DNA from: an uncultured Bacilli bacterium
GTDB taxonomy: Bacteria; Bacillota_I; Bacilli_A; RF39; UBA660
Direction of reading: 5' to 3'
Length of the DNA: 16,331 bases
Assembly (NCBI GenBank): GCA_947585065.1
Contig: CANPWX010000008.1
Coordinates: 1 to 16,331 of the forward strand
Part shown: positions 6,503 to 13,265 of the stretch, piece after piece
How positions within the stretch are numbered: position 1 is the first letter of the stretch
How the letters are laid out: the number at the start of each line of letters is the position of its first letter
Translations under genes and position numbers: made by a program
The notes under the pieces: model-generated
The model's input: only the letters and a program-made list of their open reading frames with translations
Database searches by the model: none
Told to the model about the DNA's origin: nothing

Positions 6503-7567
6503 CTAATTTTTTTCACAAATTCCTTGTAATTCATAAACTTTATTATTAAAATCATATACATTTTCTTGAAAAAATACCTCACCTGTACAAACATTAGCTA
6601 CAAAAAACAAGAAATTTGTCTCACTTGGTTCCAAAGCAGCCTCGATTGATTCTATACTTGGGTTTGCGATGGGTCCAATAGGTAGTTTACCATTCATCGT
6701 GCCATCTGTCAAACGAGTGTTATAAGGATTATGATTATAGATATCGGAATAAGTTAAATCATCCCCCATTGTTTTTCCCACACCATAATAAGTTGTTACA
6801 TCACTTCCCAAAGACATATTTAATTCTAATCTTTTATAAAAAACTTGAGAAGCCTTTTTACGATCTTCTAATGTATTTGCTTCTTTTTCAACCATTGAGG
6901 CGATCGTTAAATAAGAGTGAATGCTTTTTCCACTTTGCTCTATTTTTTCTTTGTAAGGATTTAATTTTTCCCCAGTATGTTTTAGTAAAGTTTCAATAAT
7001 ATCTTTTGGTGTTGCAGTTTCTAAAAACTCATACGTATCTGGATATAAATAGCCTTCTAATGGTACATATATTTCAGAATTTAAAATCTCTTTTGTTAAA
7101 AACCAATATTCTTCTTGTTCCATTAAAGTATTTAAGTAGGTTGGATCTTTCACTGTTTGCATAAATTCTTCTTTTGTAAAATCAAAATTTTTACTTAAAA
7201 TTTCCGCATAGTCACTTACTCGTTGGCCTTCAATTAGAGTCACTGTAGTTGTATTAATTTTTATATCTCCATTTTCAAATTTTTTTAGCATTTCTATTGG
7301 AGTCATATTAGGACTCAATAGGTATTCACCGGCTTGAATGTTTATTCTAGTAAAAAACAAATATATATCTAAGGCATACTCACTTCGAATTAATCCGGCA
7401 TTTTCAAGATTTTTAGCAATTGTTGTTTTGGTGGATCCTGGCTCGATTACAAAAGTAACTATATTTTCTTCTTTACTTTTTGGCCCGATTCCCCAAAGAT
7501 AGAAACCCCCACAAGCAAAGAGAGTCACTAATAGGATTACAGACAGAATGATTACTACTTTCTTCAT
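6503..7567 (-). CDS. mltG: Endolytic murein transglycosylase MltG (YceG-like)
   Basis: MltG is a membrane-anchored lytic transglycosylase that cuts nascent peptidoglycan glycan strands and so limits their length. The 354-residue protein has one N-terminal membrane segment (about residues 4-26) after MKKV. A LysM-like region (TFVIEPGSTKTTIAKNLENAGLI) follows, and then the catalytic domain. Active-site and signature regions are Y-V-P-L-E-G-Y-L-Y-P-D-T-Y (167-179), A-S-M-V-E227-K-E-A (223-230, carrying the catalytic Glu), S-D-V-T-T-Y-Y-G (255-262) and L-P-I-G-P-I-A-N-P (295-303). The length is usual for the family. It starts directly after the yrzB stop, with GAGG 8 nt upstream. Its position after yrzB is as in B. 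subtilis (yrrL). Confidence 0.95.
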   Translation of the reverse strand: MKKVVIILSVILLVTLFACGGFYLWGIGPKSKEENIVTFVIEPGSTKTTIAKNLENAGLIRSEYALDIYLFFTRINIQAGEYLLSPNMTPIEMLKKFENGDIKINTTTVTLIEGQRVSDYAEILSKNFDFTKEEFMQTVKDPTYLNTLMEQEEYWFLTKEILNSEIYVPLEGYLYPDTYEFLETATPKDIIETLLKHTGEKLNPYKEKIEQSGKSIHSYLTIASMVEKEANTLEDRKKASQVFYKRLELNMSLGSDVTTYYGVGKTMGDDLTYSDIYNHNPYNTRLTDGTMNGKLPIGPIANPSIESIEAALEPSETNFLFFVANVCTGEVFFQENVYDFNNKVYELQGICEKN

Positions 7568-7852
7568 TTATTTTTCCTCACTTTTTTCTTCTAATTTGGC
7601 TAGTATGGATTCAATCGTATTCCATTCCTCTTCTGTTTCAATTGGATATAAGTTTTTAGTCCCGCCATTTTTATCATAAATATTTGCAAATACACGAATT
7701 TCTCCATTTTCTGTTTTGGAGTGATCGGTATAAACTAAATAGCTTTTTTGTGTTTCAGGTGAATCAAAAGTAAATAGTACTTCGCACTCTACTGTGTTTC
7801 CGTTTTCCTCTTTCATTGTAAATATTCCAGGATTTACAGCATTTTCTTTCAT
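7568..7852 (-). CDS. yrzB: DUF1292 / UPF0473 family protein (YrzB)
   Basis: This is a small acidic 94-residue protein of unknown function. It has the DUF1292 pattern: an opening strand pair (NTVECEVLFTFDSPETQKSYLVYTD, read in two parts), then a strand with I-R-V-F-A-N-I-Y and a C-terminal acidic helix (E-E-E-W-N-T-I-E). It overlaps the yqgF stop by 4 nt (ATGA) and abuts mltG, exactly the yrrK-yrzB-yrrL arrangement of B. subtilis. No membrane segment or catalytic motif is visible. The assignment rests on family resemblance plus synteny. Confidence 0.85.
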   Translation of the reverse strand: MKENAVNPGIFTMKEENGNTVECEVLFTFDSPETQKSYLVYTDHSKTENGEIRVFANIYDKNGGTKNLYPIETEEEWNTIESILAKLEEKSEEK

Positions 7853-8274
7853 TCCATTTCCTCTTTTCTTTTTAAATAAGTTTCTAGTATAAGGGATGCG
7901 GCTAACCCATCTATTTGTTTTTTTCGCATTTTTCGACTTGTATCTGTACTTAATAAAATTTTTTCTGCTTCCACCGTGGAAAGTCTTTCATCCACTAGCA
8001 CTACTGGTAAAGAAAATTTTTGTTCTAGTAAATTTTTAAAATGAACACTGCGTTCGCTTGCATAACCAAGGGAATTGTTCATGTTCTTGGGAAGTCCTAA
8101 TATCAATTTTGTGATTTTTTTTTCTTTGATTATTTGTTCTAATTCGGGCAAAACGCTCTCATAATCTTCATTGGCAAAGCGAATTGTTTTTAATGGACTT
8201 GCTATTTGATTTGTTTTATCAGTCGTGGCTAACCCCAATGTTGTAGTTCCTAAATCTAATCCAAGATATCTCAT
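7849..8274 (-). CDS. ruvX: YqgF/RuvX RNase H-fold nuclease (putative Holliday junction resolvase / pre-16S rRNA processing)
   Basis: At 141 residues this is the normal length for the family. The RNase H-like acidic residues are present: R-Y-L-G-L-D7-L-G-T in the first strand, L-V-D95-E-R-L-S-T, and K-Q-I-D122-G-L-A-A at the C-terminus. L-I-L-G-L-P-K-N-M-N is the typical glycine-rich turn before them. Family members have been reported as Holliday junction resolvases and, in E. coli, as an enzyme maturing the 5' end of 16S rRNA; which applies here is unknown. The start ATG overlaps the ireB TGA by 4 nt and its stop overlaps the yrzB start by 4 nt, so the trio is translationally coupled. Confidence 0.93.
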   Translation of the reverse strand: MRYLGLDLGTTTLGLATTDKTNQIASPLKTIRFANEDYESVLPELEQIIKEKKITKLILGLPKNMNNSLGYASERSVHFKNLLEQKFSLPVVLVDERLSTVEAEKILLSTDTSRKMRKKQIDGLAASLILETYLKRKEEME

Positions 8275-8510
8275 TTTAAATAATCTTTCAATATATATGC
8301 AAGTAATTCTGTTCTTTCAAAACTTGTAATTTTATCTCTCGCATCTTTATAGCTAGAAATATATCCAGGATCTCCACTAATCAGATAACCAACAATTTGA
8401 TTTACGGGATTATATCCTCTTTCTTCTAAAGCAGAATAAACTTCTTTTAAAGTTAATTTAACATTGGCAGACTCTAGCTCAGAAATTTTAAATAAACTAG
8501 TATTCTCCAT
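8271..8510 (-). CDS. ireB: IreB family regulatory phosphoprotein (UPF0297/YrzL)
   Basis: The 79-residue protein carries the IreB signature: L-K-E-V-Y-S-A-L-E-E-R-G-Y-N-P-V, N-Q-I-V-G-Y-L-I-S-G-D-P-G-Y-I and a C-terminal A-Y-I-L-K-D-Y-L-K. In Enterococcus faecalis IreB is phosphorylated on N-terminal threonines by the PASTA kinase IreK and lowers cephalosporin resistance. Here the N-terminus (MENTSLFKIS) offers Thr4 and Ser5. It is the first gene of the seven-gene operon. The ribosome site AAGGATGGTG lies 4 nt before the ATG. In B. subtilis alaS precedes it; here DUF5131 and truB do, so the block has been rejoined elsewhere. Confidence 0.93.
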   Translation of the reverse strand: MENTSLFKISELESANVKLTLKEVYSALEERGYNPVNQIVGYLISGDPGYISSYKDARDKITSFERTELLAYILKDYLK

Positions 8511-8536
8511 ATTACACCATCCTTAAGTACATCCTT

Positions 8537-8565
8537 ATTGTAACAAAAAAAGGTTCTACTTTCAA
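8537..8565 (-). promoter_or_regulatory. Predicted promoter of the ireB-ruvX-yrzB-mltG-trmR-trhP operon
   Basis: TTGAAA (8565-8560) and TACAAT (8542-8537) are spaced 17 nt apart, about 27 nt before the ireB start. The -35 hexamer contains the TGA stop codon of the upstream DUF5131 gene. No terminator hairpin is visible between the two genes, so read-through from truB-DUF5131 is likely as well. Confidence 0.65.
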
Positions 8566-9464
8566 TATCTTTGCAAATCGTTAAAAGGATTCGTTTTACA
8601 TTTTCCACATTTACTACAGCCGTTACAAATTAATTTGCTTCCACAGGTTTCACATTTTTTCCAAAAAAAGGGATGATATAGTTCTTCTTCTTTTAGTTCA
8701 TTTTGAAATACATCATAGAGTTTAAAATGAATTTTTTTCCCTTCAAAGTTTAGATTGGATTTATAGGCCATCTTTGATTGAATATCTTTGTCTTTTAGAA
8801 AATAAGTTTTATTGTCTTTCACAAAGTTTGTACCTGTTTCTATAAAGCAGAACTTTACATTATATTTTACGCATTCTTTTTGTAAACTTTGCACCCATTT
8901 GAAATGACAAGGTCTTGCTCCATCATAGTTTTCTCCGCCTACAATTACTTGTTCTATTTCATTCGTTTTTAAATACGGTAGAATCGATATTGGTCCGATT
9001 AAAGGGGCACACATAATACCTTTATGTTTGGCAGGTATGGAAAGTAAAATAGGAATTCTTTCATCTGCTCTAGTCTGATTTTCACAAGTTACATTTAAAA
9101 ATACATTTTCATAACCATCTTGCCAATCACTAGGCAAACACTCTCTAATTCTTTCTGCCCTTTTCGTGAGTAAAAAAAAGATTACATCTTGACGAATTCT
9201 CATCATTTGCCAAGATTCTTCTCTCCATGGATCTGCTTCTTTTAAAAAGAAATCACTAGACATACAGACTCTTATTTGCTCTCCACTCTTAATTTTATAG
9301 GAACCATCCCTATTTTTAGCAATTGGATATTTTCCATTTTTGGTTTGATATATTATAGATCCATCTTTATTTCCATGAATTTTATCTAAATAATACATAT
9401 AGCAATGAAGACATCCTTCACTTATTTTTTGACAGCCATGCCAAGGACTCCATATATCATGCAT
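8562..9464 (-). CDS. DUF5131 (phage Gp37/Gp68) family protein with radical-SAM-like Cys triad and a six-Cys tail
   Basis: The 300-residue protein opens W-S-P-W-H-G-C11-x6-C18-x2-C21-Y, the three-cysteine motif of the Gp37/Gp68 (DUF5131) family. It resembles a Fe-S-binding radical-SAM loop with unusual C-x6-C-x2-C spacing. Later family features are V-C-M-S-S-D-F-F, F-L-L-T-K-R, V-I-V-G-G-E-N and K-F-C-F-I-E-T-G. The C-terminus has six more cysteines, C271-x2-C274-x5-C280-x2-C283-x2-C286-x2-C289, which could bind zinc or a second Fe-S cluster. The enzyme activity of the family is not known to me. Members often sit next to a three-Cys-motif partner (TcmP) in phages and islands, and none is seen here. 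The start lies one base after the truB stop, using AAGGTGG inside truB, so it is coupled to a housekeeping gene. Confidence 0.8.
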   Translation of the reverse strand: MHDIWSPWHGCQKISEGCLHCYMYYLDKIHGNKDGSIIYQTKNGKYPIAKNRDGSYKIKSGEQIRVCMSSDFFLKEADPWREESWQMMRIRQDVIFFLLTKRAERIRECLPSDWQDGYENVFLNVTCENQTRADERIPILLSIPAKHKGIMCAPLIGPISILPYLKTNEIEQVIVGGENYDGARPCHFKWVQSLQKECVKYNVKFCFIETGTNFVKDNKTYFLKDKDIQSKMAYKSNLNFEGKKIHFKLYDVFQNELKEEELYHPFFWKKCETCGSKLICNGCSKCGKCKTNPFNDLQRY

Positions 9465-9465
9465 A

Positions 9466-10305
9466 TTAAACCACCTTAAAAATCATTTGATAAAAGTCTT
9501 CTTTTTTTTGATAAATGGCAATTATTTGTTTTTGAAAGGATAAGAAAATTGTTTCTTCTTGTGTATTTAATATTAATTTATTTCCATTTTCTACTTTTCT
9601 TTTTTCGAATTCCGTAATTTCATAAATAGGATAAGAGAATAATCCGTCTAATTGTTTTAATGGTGTGTTTTGATTGATTTCTTTTAATGTCAAGCAGTCT
9701 TTAATGTTTACATTTCCTTGACTTATACGTTGTAAACTTTCCATAACTGCTACTGTAGATAAACGACTTGCAATATCTTCAATTAAACTTCGAATATAGG
9801 TGCCTTTTGAAACTTTTGTCTGGAACGTAATCCTATCCTTTTGCATATCAAGTATTTTTAAAGAAAAGATCTCTACTTGTCTTTTTGGCAATTCTACTTC
9901 TTTGTTTTCTCTTGCATATTCATAAAGTTTTTTGCCTTTTACTTTTACAGCTGAATATTTGGGAACTTCTTGTAAATATTTTCTCGGAAAATTTTGAAAG
10001 ACGTTTTCGATTTGTTCTTTCGTAACAGAGACTTTTTCTTGTTTTAAAATATTTCCAGTTCGATCTTTCGTATCTGTTTTTATTCCTAGTTTCATCGTGG
10101 CTACGTATTCTTTTTCATAGGAAGTTAAAAGATTCACTAATTTGGTATATTTTCCAAGACAAATAATTAATACTCCTGTGGCCATAGGATCCAGTGTACC
10201 TGTATGTCCAACTTTTTTTGTTTTGTAAATTTTAGATATTTCATTTACCACTTCTCTGCTTGTTTTCCCTTCGTCTTTATTTACAAATAAAACACCATCC
10301 TTCAT
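9466..10305 (-). CDS. truB: tRNA pseudouridine(55) synthase TruB
   Basis: TruB makes pseudouridine 55 in the T-loop of nearly all tRNAs. The catalytic motif V-G-H-T-G-T-L-D39-P-M-A-T-G-V-L is intact, with Asp39 as nucleophile; K-Y-S-A-V-K-V-K-G-K-K-L-Y-E and V-S-K-G-T-Y-I-R-S-L also fit. The C-terminal extension after about residue 215 is short and divergent. The frame is open to 10350, but the ATG there lies inside the promoter -10 (10354-10349). The ATG at 10305, preceded by GAAGTGA and giving MKDGVLFVNKDEGKTS, is therefore the start (279 residues). In B. subtilis truB follows rbfA and precedes ribC (ribF). Here a terminator, a tiny gene and a new promoter separate it from rbfA, and ribF is replaced by DUF5131. 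Confidence 0.95.
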   Translation of the reverse strand: MKDGVLFVNKDEGKTSREVVNEISKIYKTKKVGHTGTLDPMATGVLIICLGKYTKLVNLLTSYEKEYVATMKLGIKTDTKDRTGNILKQEKVSVTKEQIENVFQNFPRKYLQEVPKYSAVKVKGKKLYEYARENKEVELPKRQVEIFSLKILDMQKDRITFQTKVSKGTYIRSLIEDIASRLSTVAVMESLQRISQGNVNIKDCLTLKEINQNTPLKQLDGLFSYPIYEITEFEKRKVENGNKLILNTQEETIFLSFQKQIIAIYQKKEDFYQMIFKVV

Positions 10306-10348
10306 AATCTCACTTCTCTTCTCCAAATTAATATTTTTTATGCTATTC

Positions 10349-10377
10349 ATTATACTGTTTTTTTAAAGTATTTTCAA
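10349..10377 (-). promoter_or_regulatory. Promoter of truB-DUF5131
   Basis: TTGAAA (10377-10372) and a perfect TATAAT (10354-10349) have the ideal 17-nt spacer. The -35 begins at the base after the stop codon of the 23-residue peptide gene. The leader to the truB ATG is about 37 nt. Confidence 0.75.
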
Positions 10378-10449
10378 TTATTTTTGCCGTCCTGAAACAA
10401 TACAAGCACATAGATCTAAAAAGAAAATTAGTATTACTAGCCAAAACAT
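10378..10449 (-). CDS. Predicted 23-residue hydrophobic membrane peptide (unrecognised)
   Basis: This frame is only 24 codons with its stop. The support is in its signals: AAGGAGGT (10462-10455), a perfect Shine-Dalgarno, sits 5 nt before the ATG, and a TTGAAC-16-TATAAT promoter lies just upstream, giving a leader of under 20 nt. The peptide starts MFWLVILIFFLDLCACIV and ends in S-G-R-Q-K. This is one membrane-spanning helix with a buried Asp12, two cysteines (14 and 16) and a positive C-terminus. It lies alone between the rbfA terminator and the truB promoter. Two tandem TTTTGTCNNN boxes precede its promoter, as at the Rpn-like gene. It could be a small regulatory membrane protein, a toxin-like peptide or a signalling peptide. 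I do not recognise it, and conservation is untested. Confidence 0.5.
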   Translation of the reverse strand: MFWLVILIFFLDLCACIVSGRQK

Positions 10450-10474
10450 ATCGAACCTCCTTGTTTAAGAGGTT

Positions 10475-10502
10475 ATTATAGTTCTTTTTTTCATTTGTTC
10501 AA
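10475..10502 (-). promoter_or_regulatory. Promoter of the 23-residue peptide gene
   Basis: TTGAAC (10502-10497) and a perfect TATAAT (10480-10475) are spaced 16 nt apart. The predicted transcription start near 10468 leaves a very short leader made up almost only of the ribosome site. Confidence 0.65.
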
Positions 10503-10506
10503 TAAA

Positions 10507-10526
10507 TTCGACAAAATAAGACAAAA
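10507..10526 (-). promoter_or_regulatory. Two tandem 10-bp TTTTGTCNNN boxes upstream of the small-peptide promoter
   Basis: On the minus strand TTTTGTCTTA is directly followed by TTTTGTCGAA, then T, and the -35 starts 4 nt after the second decamer. Box order, sequence and distance to the -35 match the element at 810-839 (one base differs across the paired decamers). The distal box overlaps the U-tract of the rbfA terminator, so part of the T-richness is explained by that; the GTCGAA core and the spacing are not. Confidence 0.6.
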
Positions 10527-10553
10527 AAAATCAGTTTTTTTACTGATCTTTTT
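10523..10553 (-). terminator. Intrinsic terminator at the end of rbfA
   Basis: On the minus strand ATCAGT pairs with ACTGAT around an A-rich loop, extended by flanking A and T runs through a G-T wobble, followed by eight T (10530-10523). The rbfA stop codon TAA is the junction of the 5' arm and the loop. It closes the rimP-nusA-ylxR-infB-rbfA operon. Confidence 0.75.
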
Positions 10554-10887
10554 CATGAATTTCTTCTATAATTTGTTCAATTTTATTTCCATATTCAATG
10601 GACTCATCATATATAAATTTTAATTTTGGTGTTTTTCTTAAATCCATTTTTTCAGCAACAAATTTTCGAAAAAAATCACTGGACTCTTCCATTTCTTTTT
10701 CTAATTCTTTTTTTTCTTTCGATAGAATACTAGTAAAATATACTTTGGCAAATGATAAATCATGAGAAACTTCGGCATCTGTAATGGTAATTGTTTTTAA
10801 AAATTCATCTGTTGTTTCTTTTAAAATAATTTCGGAAATTGTACGTACTAATTCGGCATTAATTCTTTTATATTTAATATTACTCAT
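10540..10887 (-). CDS. rbfA: 30S ribosome-binding factor RbfA
   Basis: At 115 residues this is a normal RbfA, the small KH-fold assembly factor that binds immature 30S subunits near the 16S rRNA neck. Family features are Y-K-R-I-N-A-E-L-V-R-T-I-S-E-I-I at the N-terminus, T-I-T-D-A-E-V-S-H-D-L-S-F-A-K-V-Y-F in the central strand region, and R-K-T-P-K-L-K-F-I-Y-D-E-S-I-E-Y-G at the end. The start lies 8 nt inside infB (ATGAGTAA), so the two are coupled. In B. subtilis ylxP lies between infB and rbfA; it is absent here. The last codons form the terminator hairpin. Confidence 0.93.
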   Translation of the reverse strand: MSNIKYKRINAELVRTISEIILKETTDEFLKTITITDAEVSHDLSFAKVYFTSILSKEKKELEKEMEESSDFFRKFVAEKMDLRKTPKLKFIYDESIEYGNKIEQIIEEIHEKDQ

Positions 10888-12988
10888 TTTTTAATTCTAC
10901 CATTTCATAGCAAGAAATGATATCTCCTTCTTTAATATCGCTGTAATTTTCTAATGTAATACCACATTCAAATCCTTTTTTTACTTCTTTTGCTACTTCT
11001 TTTTCTCTTTGAATAGAAGCTATTTTACCATCATAAATAATTACACCATCACGAATTACTCGTGCACTCGTTGATGATCTCATTATTCCTTCGGTTACGT
11101 AACATCCGGCAATTTTACCAATTTTAGAAAAAGTAAATATTTTACGAATTTCGGCTTTTCCTAGTTCTTTTTCTTCAAATTTTGGCTCAAGGAGTCCTTT
11201 CATCGCTAGTTCCATTTCTTCAATTACTTTATAAATGATTGTATATAAACGAATATCTACATTATATTCTTTCGCGACTTCTTTTGTAATGGAAGATGGA
11301 ACGACATTAAAGCCTATAATAATGGCATTCGATGCATTGGCTAATACAACATCACTTTCGGTAATGGTTCCTATTCCACTTCGAATTACATTTACTCGAA
11401 CCCCTTCTACTTCGATTTTTTCTAAAGCATGTCTTACCGCTTCTTCACTTCCTCGAACATCTGTTTTTAGAACAACATTGATTTCTTTTTGGCCTGATTT
11501 TATTTGTGAGAATAAATCTTCTAATGACACTACTTCTTTTTTGGAACTTACTACTTTTGATAAGGCTAAACGTTTATTCGCAACTGATTTTGCTTCACTT
11601 TCTGTTTCAAATGCCATAAATTTGTCTCCAGCACTTGGAGTTTCTGATATTCCTGTGATTTCTACTGGAGTGGATGGTCCTGCTTCTACGACATTTTCTC
11701 GTAAATCATTTTTCATAGTCCGAACTCGCCCAAAGGATGTTCCAACTACAATTGGATCCCCTAATCGAAGAGTTCCATTTTGTATTAAAAGAGATGTTAC
11801 TCCACCAATATTTTTATCTAATTTGGATTCAATTACTGTTCCCATTGCATAGCGATTTGGATTGGCTTTGTAACCATTTACTTCACTAATGATTTGAATG
11901 GTTTCTAAAAGTAAATCAATTCCTTCTCCGGTATGGGCTGAAATATTGACAAAAGGAGTATCTCCACCCCAAGTTTCTGGTGTGACACCATAGGAAGCCA
12001 TTTCTTCCATTACTCTTTCAATATTAATATTTGGTTTATCAATTTTATTTATTGCGACAATAATTGGAACATGGGCACTTTTGGCATGATCAATGGCTTC
12101 TTTTGTTTGTGGCATGACTCCATCATCAGCCGCGACAATTATAATAACGATATCTGTAACACTTGCTCCCCTTGCCCGCATTTCAGTAAATGCAGCATGG
12201 CCAGGAGTATCAATAAAGGTAATTTTTTGGCCGTTATGTTCAATTTGATAAGCTCCAATATGTTGAGTGATTCCCCCAAACTCTGTATCTACTACTTTAC
12301 TATGCCTGATATAGTCTAAAAGAGTTGTTTTTCCATGATCGACATGTCCCATAATCGTAACTACAGGAGGTCTTAATACTTTGTCTTCTTCAGAATCGTT
12401 CACTTCATATTCTTCAAAATTGGTAACATCTTGTGTTTCTTCTTTTTTTATTGTTTTTCCATAATCTAATCCAATGATTTGAGCATTTTCAAAGTCAATT
12501 TCTTCATTTAAAGATATCATTAATCCAAGTTCCATTAATTTTTTTATAATATCTGTTCCACTAATATTTAATTCATTTGCTAAATCTTGAACTGTCATGT
12601 TATTTTTATATAGAATCACATCTTCTTGAACTTGATTTGACATTAATTTTTCTTTATGTTTATACATTTCTTTTCTTTTGCTCATGTATTCGTTTTTGCT
12701 ATTTTCAAGTTCACTTCTTTTTTTCAATTTTTGCTTTTTTAAGGAATTCATTGTATGAACATTCGTACTGGCTACAAGTTCTTCTACAACAGCATCCATT
12801 GTATCTTCTTCTTCATAAGTGGAGTCACTGTCTGTGCTAATTAAATTGGTGGCAAAATCTAAATTAATAACATCATCATCGGATAAGATATCAGAACTTG
12901 TTTTTACATCAATTCCGATTGTTTCACATTTTTTTAAAATCTCTGCTACACTTAGTCCTACGCTTTCTGCATATTCTTTCACTGTCAT
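10880..12988 (-). CDS. infB: Translation initiation factor IF-2
   Basis: IF-2 is the GTPase that brings initiator fMet-tRNA to the 30S subunit and promotes 50S joining. The 702-residue protein starts with an IF2_N helical domain (MTVKEYAESVGLSVAEILKK), has a charged Lys-rich linker (about 80-120), then a second IF2_N domain (MTVQDLANELNISGTDIIKK from 131). The G domain follows: G1 G214-H-V-D-H-G-K-T, G2 G-G-I-T-Q-H-I-G, G3 D260-T-P-G-H, G4 N314-K-I-D, and a G5-like S-A-H-T-G-E-G. Domains II to IV, including the fMet-tRNA-binding C2, fill the rest. The length is typical of compact Bacilli. The ribosome site AAAGGATGTG precedes the ATG, and the gap to ylxR is 15 nt. Confidence 0.97.
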   Translation of the reverse strand: MTVKEYAESVGLSVAEILKKCETIGIDVKTSSDILSDDDVINLDFATNLISTDSDSTYEEEDTMDAVVEELVASTNVHTMNSLKKQKLKKRSELENSKNEYMSKRKEMYKHKEKLMSNQVQEDVILYKNNMTVQDLANELNISGTDIIKKLMELGLMISLNEEIDFENAQIIGLDYGKTIKKEETQDVTNFEEYEVNDSEEDKVLRPPVVTIMGHVDHGKTTLLDYIRHSKVVDTEFGGITQHIGAYQIEHNGQKITFIDTPGHAAFTEMRARGASVTDIVIIIVAADDGVMPQTKEAIDHAKSAHVPIIVAINKIDKPNINIERVMEEMASYGVTPETWGGDTPFVNISAHTGEGIDLLLETIQIISEVNGYKANPNRYAMGTVIESKLDKNIGGVTSLLIQNGTLRLGDPIVVGTSFGRVRTMKNDLRENVVEAGPSTPVEITGISETPSAGDKFMAFETESEAKSVANKRLALSKVVSSKKEVVSLEDLFSQIKSGQKEINVVLKTDVRGSEEAVRHALEKIEVEGVRVNVIRSGIGTITESDVVLANASNAIIIGFNVVPSSITKEVAKEYNVDIRLYTIIYKVIEEMELAMKGLLEPKFEEKELGKAEIRKIFTFSKIGKIAGCYVTEGIMRSSTSARVIRDGVIIYDGKIASIQREKEVAKEVKKGFECGITLENYSDIKEGDIISCYEMVELKNE

Positions 12989-13003
12989 ATAAACACATCC
13001 TTT

Positions 13004-13264
13004 CTACTTTATTAAATTTTTTAACTCCTCATATATACTATCTGGTATTTCTACTCCTAAAGCACGCGCTAAAGCATTATTTTTTTTAGCTTTTTCAATT
13101 ACTTCATTATCTAATTTCAGATAGGCTCCTTTACCATTTTTTTTCCCAGTTTCATCGATGCAAATTTCACCCTCTGGAGTTCTTACAACTCGAATTAAAT
13201 CTTTCTTTTCGCATTTTTCTTTGGTTACTACACAAGTACGCATCGGAATTTTTTTCACTTTCAT
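13004..13264 (-). CDS. rnpM: YlxR/RnpM family protein (DUF448), RNase P modulator
   Basis: The 86-residue basic protein has the YlxR pattern: K-I-P-M-R-T-C-V-V-T-K-E-K near the N-terminus, K-K-D-L-I-R-V-V-R-T-P-E-G, then G-K-K-N-G-K-G-A-Y-L-K and a C-terminal helix with A-R-A-L-G-V-E-I-P. B. subtilis YlxR binds the RNase P RNA and modulates its activity, hence the name RnpM; older work describes nucleic acid binding in the nusA operon. The ATG is one base after the nusA stop. The ribosomal L7Ae-like gene ylxQ, normally next, is missing, and infB follows directly. Confidence 0.92.
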   Translation of the reverse strand: MKVKKIPMRTCVVTKEKCEKKDLIRVVRTPEGEICIDETGKKNGKGAYLKLDNEVIEKAKKNNALARALGVEIPDSIYEELKNLIK

Positions 13265-13265
13265 A

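Noticed and set aside
10306..10350. Fifteen-codon N-terminal extension of truB.
   Set aside because: The upstream ATG overlaps the TATAAT -10, so it would not be transcribed from this promoter, and it has no ribosome site. TruB proteins begin near the ATG at 10305.
10455..10474. Hairpin AACCTC / GAGGTT that would hide the ribosome site of the 23-residue peptide gene (possible riboswitch-like control).
   Set aside because: The predicted transcription start near 10468 falls inside the 5' arm, so the pairing partner would not be in the transcript from the local promoter. It could matter only for read-through RNA.
11235..11852. Open frame of about 205 codons on the plus strand opposite infB, and smaller plus-strand frames throughout.
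   Set aside because: They lie antisense to well-supported genes, have low-complexity Phe/Leu/Ser-rich translations typical of the reverse of Lys/Glu-rich genes, and show no convincing ribosome sites.
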